Positions 5,897 through 7,942 of a DNA stretch of 7,942 bases are shown piece after piece. The position numbers were made by a program, and so were the translations under genes. The stretch's first letter is position 1, and every line of letters starts with the position of its first letter. The DNA lies in assembly GCA_013811715.1 (NCBI GenBank), contig JACCUS010000332.1, positions 1 to 7,942 of the forward strand. The letters are read 5' to 3'. Under the pieces are notes generated by a model, which was not told the origin of the DNA, did not search any database, and saw nothing but the letters and a program-made list of their open reading frames with translations. The DNA is from Nocardioidaceae bacterium. Its GTDB lineage: Bacteria > Actinomycetota > Actinomycetes > Propionibacteriales > Nocardioidaceae.

Positions 5897-7465
5897 GTGC
5901 AGCTGCACGAACGTCTGTACGCCTTGCGTTCCACTCTTGGTGCGAAGGTGTTCGAAGACGCGGACACGTTCCGTGCGGTGCTCGACGACTTCCTCGACGA
6001 AGGCGACGCGACCACGGGTGACATCAATGTGCTCGTCGATGCCGTCCGGCTCGACGCCTATCGGCGGATGATCGGCATGATCGAGAGCGGAGCGGAGCCG
6101 CGTGCCGCCGTCGAGGCAGCCGGGGCGCTGCTGGCCCGGGAGCGTGGCGGCGCCGACATCGTCGGGTGCCGCTGGGCCTGCGCCCTGCTCGGGTACGCCG
6201 TCGGCAAGGTCGACGCCGCCGAGGTGAGGCGCTACGAGACCTCCCACGCCTCGCCGATGACAGGACACCCGGGGGGAGGCACCCTGGCGGACCCGGTAGC
6301 GGCCCAAGATGTCCAGGGCACAGTCCCTACAAGTGCTTCGCTCGCCAGCCCCACCGGGATCCCCAGTCCCACTTCGGCCGCCACACCCGCCGCTGCCGCG
6401 GACCGGACCGCGAGGATCCCCGCGCCGCCAGTCACGTCGCCGTACGAGCAGTACGGCCACGAGGAACGGGGTCGTTCACGCCGGGGGAAGATCGTCTTGC
6501 TCGTGGGAGCGGTCGCCGTGGTGGGCGCCATCATCGCCGGCGCCGTGGTGTGGGCCAACGATGACGAACCCGACGCTCAGTCCAATCCCGGTGGGTCCGA
6601 CCCGGGGACGAACGAGGTCGCCGCCGTGCCGGATTCGGCAGTCGTGGTCGCGGAGACGGCCGAGGACGGCAACTCGCGGATCGTTTCCATCGACGTCGAG
6701 ACCGGTACCCGCACCCAGCTGACCGATGGCCCGACGGATCGCCTCCCCACCATCTCGCCGGATCGGCGGACGATCGTCTACCTGAAGTCACCGACGTTCC
6801 CGATGACGATTGAACCCTACGTAATGGCCGCGGACGGCGGGGACCCGCACCCGCTCTTCAGCGACGACGGCGCGTGCACCTACGGCTCCCGCCCCGCATT
6901 CAACCCGAGCGGCGATCGGTTGGCGATAATCTGCGTGACCGAGGAGGGCAAACCGTTCGGCCTGTTCGTGGTGGGTCTGGACGGGCAGCTCATCGCCGAG
7001 GTGGAGACCTCCGGACCACCCGTGACCGGGGTGACGTGGACTGCGGACGACCGCATCATCTACTCCCAGGCGGGCGACACCGAGTCCGAGCCGTACAGCC
7101 TCGAGTCGGTGAGCGTGACTGGCGGCCCGGCAGAACCCGTCACTTCGGGCCAAGGTGGGGCGTCGGACACCTACGCCGACTGGTCGGCCCCCGGCATCGT
7201 TCTCTTCCTGCGGGGCCGGGAGCAGAAGTATCTGGGCGACATCTGGACGATCGGCCAGCAAGGCAACGAACGCCCTTGGATGCAGCAGGGGGCGGCGGTC
7301 ACCGCCCCCACCTGGTCACCGGATGGGTCGAGCCTCACCTACCTGGCCGAAGACGACAGCGGCGAGAAGAGGCTATGGGTCGCTCCCACCGATCTGTCGA
7401 GCGAGCCGCGCATAGTGGAGGGGCTGCAGGGATCCCCCGGACCACCCGCCTGGGGAAGCCGCTGA
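5897..7465 (+). CDS. Single-pass membrane protein: cytoplasmic helical domain, TM helix, extracellular TolB/PD40-like beta-propeller
   Basis: A 522-residue protein of unknown function. Residues 1-106 are a compact helical domain with the pattern LYALRSTLGAKVF, D..TFRAVLDDFL, INVLVDAVRLDAY and CRWACALLGYAVGKV. It resembles small adaptor-like domains placed on actinobacterial signalling proteins; I cannot name the family. Residues 107-190 are a P/S/T/A-rich linker. RGRSRRGK and a hydrophobic helix (about 198-219) follow, so the N-terminus should be inside. Residues 245-520 carry propeller repeats: ISPDRRTIVYL (286-296), FNPSGDRLAIICV (335-347), WTADDRIIYS (381-390), ADWSAPGIVLFL (427-438) and WSPDGSSLTYLAE (473-485), each SPDG-type. 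C327 and C346 may form a disulfide outside. The layout mirrors receptor Ser/Thr kinases with propeller sensors, but no kinase motif is present. It follows pmt on the same strand but has its own spacer. Confidence 0.85.
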   Translation: MQLHERLYALRSTLGAKVFEDADTFRAVLDDFLDEGDATTGDINVLVDAVRLDAYRRMIGMIESGAEPRAAVEAAGALLARERGGADIVGCRWACALLGYAVGKVDAAEVRRYETSHASPMTGHPGGGTLADPVAAQDVQGTVPTSASLASPTGIPSPTSAATPAAAADRTARIPAPPVTSPYEQYGHEERGRSRRGKIVLLVGAVAVVGAIIAGAVVWANDDEPDAQSNPGGSDPGTNEVAAVPDSAVVVAETAEDGNSRIVSIDVETGTRTQLTDGPTDRLPTISPDRRTIVYLKSPTFPMTIEPYVMAADGGDPHPLFSDDGACTYGSRPAFNPSGDRLAIICVTEEGKPFGLFVVGLDGQLIAEVETSGPPVTGVTWTADDRIIYSQAGDTESEPYSLESVSVTGGPAEPVTSGQGGASDTYADWSAPGIVLFLRGREQKYLGDIWTIGQQGNERPWMQQGAAVTAPTWSPDGSSLTYLAEDDSGEKRLWVAPTDLSSEPRIVEGLQGSPGPPAWGSR

Positions 7466-7486
7466 ACCCGGTTGAGCCGAGGGCGC

Positions 7487-7492
7487 TACCCT
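7487..7492 (+). promoter_or_regulatory. Putative -10 box of the GFA gene (TACCCT)
   Basis: TACCCT fits TAnnnT and stands exactly six bases before the ATG at 7499, in the 33-base gap after the propeller gene. No Shine-Dalgarno is close to the ATG; the nearest GAGGG is 15 bases away. A leaderless transcript is inferred. Confidence 0.4.
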
Positions 7493-7498
7493 CCCGAC

Positions 7499-7942
7499 AT
7501 GACGGGAACCGATGTCCGGGCCGCGGGGGGCTGCCTGTGCGGAGAAGTCAAGTACGTCGTGCGGGGGCCGCTGCGGGACGTGCTCATCTGTCACTGCGCC
7601 GACTGCCGCCGCTGGCACGGTCACGCCGCCGCCATGACCTCTGCAAGCCGCGGCGATGTCACCATCAGCGCGCCCGAATCGGTCCGGTGGTTCACCGTGA
7701 TCGGGGACGGCCCTCGCCCCCGACGGGGCTTCTGCTCCCGATGTGGCGCAAGCCTGTTCTGGGACGCGCCGGAGCGACAGACGATCGGGATCGCCGCGGG
7801 GACCCTCGAACAGCCCACCGGGCTGCAGTCCGCAGGACACGTTTACGTGTCGCAGGCTTCGGACTACGAGCTCTTCGTCGACGACGGCTTGCCGCACAGC
7901 GCTGGTGCCGCCACGGCCGAAGCGTCGTACCCACCAAGTTGA
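7499..7942 (+). CDS. GFA-family zinc-binding protein (glutathione-dependent formaldehyde-activating / CENP-V fold)
   Basis: A complete 147-residue protein whose stop codon is the last three bases of the window. The seven family cysteines are all present: C12-x-C14 in GGCLCGEVKY, C31-H-C33-x2-C36 in CHCADCRRWHG, and C79-x2-C82 in RGFCSRCGASLFW. These bind one structural and one catalytic-type zinc in GFA, the enzyme that speeds addition of formaldehyde to glutathione. HVYVSQASDYELFVDDGLP (114-132) is the usual C-terminal family motif. Most GFA-fold proteins have no tested substrate, and actinobacteria generally use mycothiol rather than glutathione, so the enzymatic role is open. The ATG is preferred to an in-frame TTG at 7472 because GGCLCGEV then lies near residue 10 as in relatives. 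It lies 33 bases after the propeller gene on the same strand. Confidence 0.92.
   Translation: MTGTDVRAAGGCLCGEVKYVVRGPLRDVLICHCADCRRWHGHAAAMTSASRGDVTISAPESVRWFTVIGDGPRPRRGFCSRCGASLFWDAPERQTIGIAAGTLEQPTGLQSAGHVYVSQASDYELFVDDGLPHSAGAATAEASYPPS

Overview
The window is high-GC bacterial DNA with dense coding and GTG starts. The gene order rsmI, metG, tatD, rpfB with a divergent pmt is the arrangement known from Actinobacteria (compare the Rv1002c to Rv1009 neighbourhood of Mycobacterium tuberculosis). The proteins look most like those of the Propionibacteriales / Nocardioidaceae. That placement is inferred from remembered sequence style, not from a search.

Layout: positions 1-4003 hold a leftward series. 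In transcription order it is rsmI (16S rRNA ribose methylase), metG (methionyl-tRNA synthetase), tatD (metal-dependent deoxyribonuclease family) and the first 53 codons of an rpfB-like gene (resuscitation-promoting factor, a cell-wall lytic enzyme) cut by the window edge. Between tatD and rpfB lies a 234-base non-coding leader. It contains GTGA half-sites at 11-base spacing and several hairpins, some mutually exclusive. From 4032 rightward come pmt (membrane protein O-mannosyltransferase), a 152-base spacer, a single-pass membrane protein that joins a cytoplasmic helical domain to an extracellular beta-propeller, and a GFA-family zinc protein that ends on the last base of the window.

Together the leftward genes serve translation (rRNA modification, tRNA charging), nucleic-acid turnover and growth resumption. 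The rightward genes concern the cell surface and small-molecule metabolism. No mobile element, CRISPR array, tRNA or rRNA gene was seen.

The parts most worth a second look are three. First, the propeller protein has the shape of a receptor kinase without the kinase. Second, the rpfB leader may be a regulatory RNA with an upstream operator array. Third, four gene starts carry a TAnnnT or CATAAT box 6-7 bases before the start codon, which suggests leaderless mRNAs. Two of these boxes face each other in a 28-base divergent spacer.
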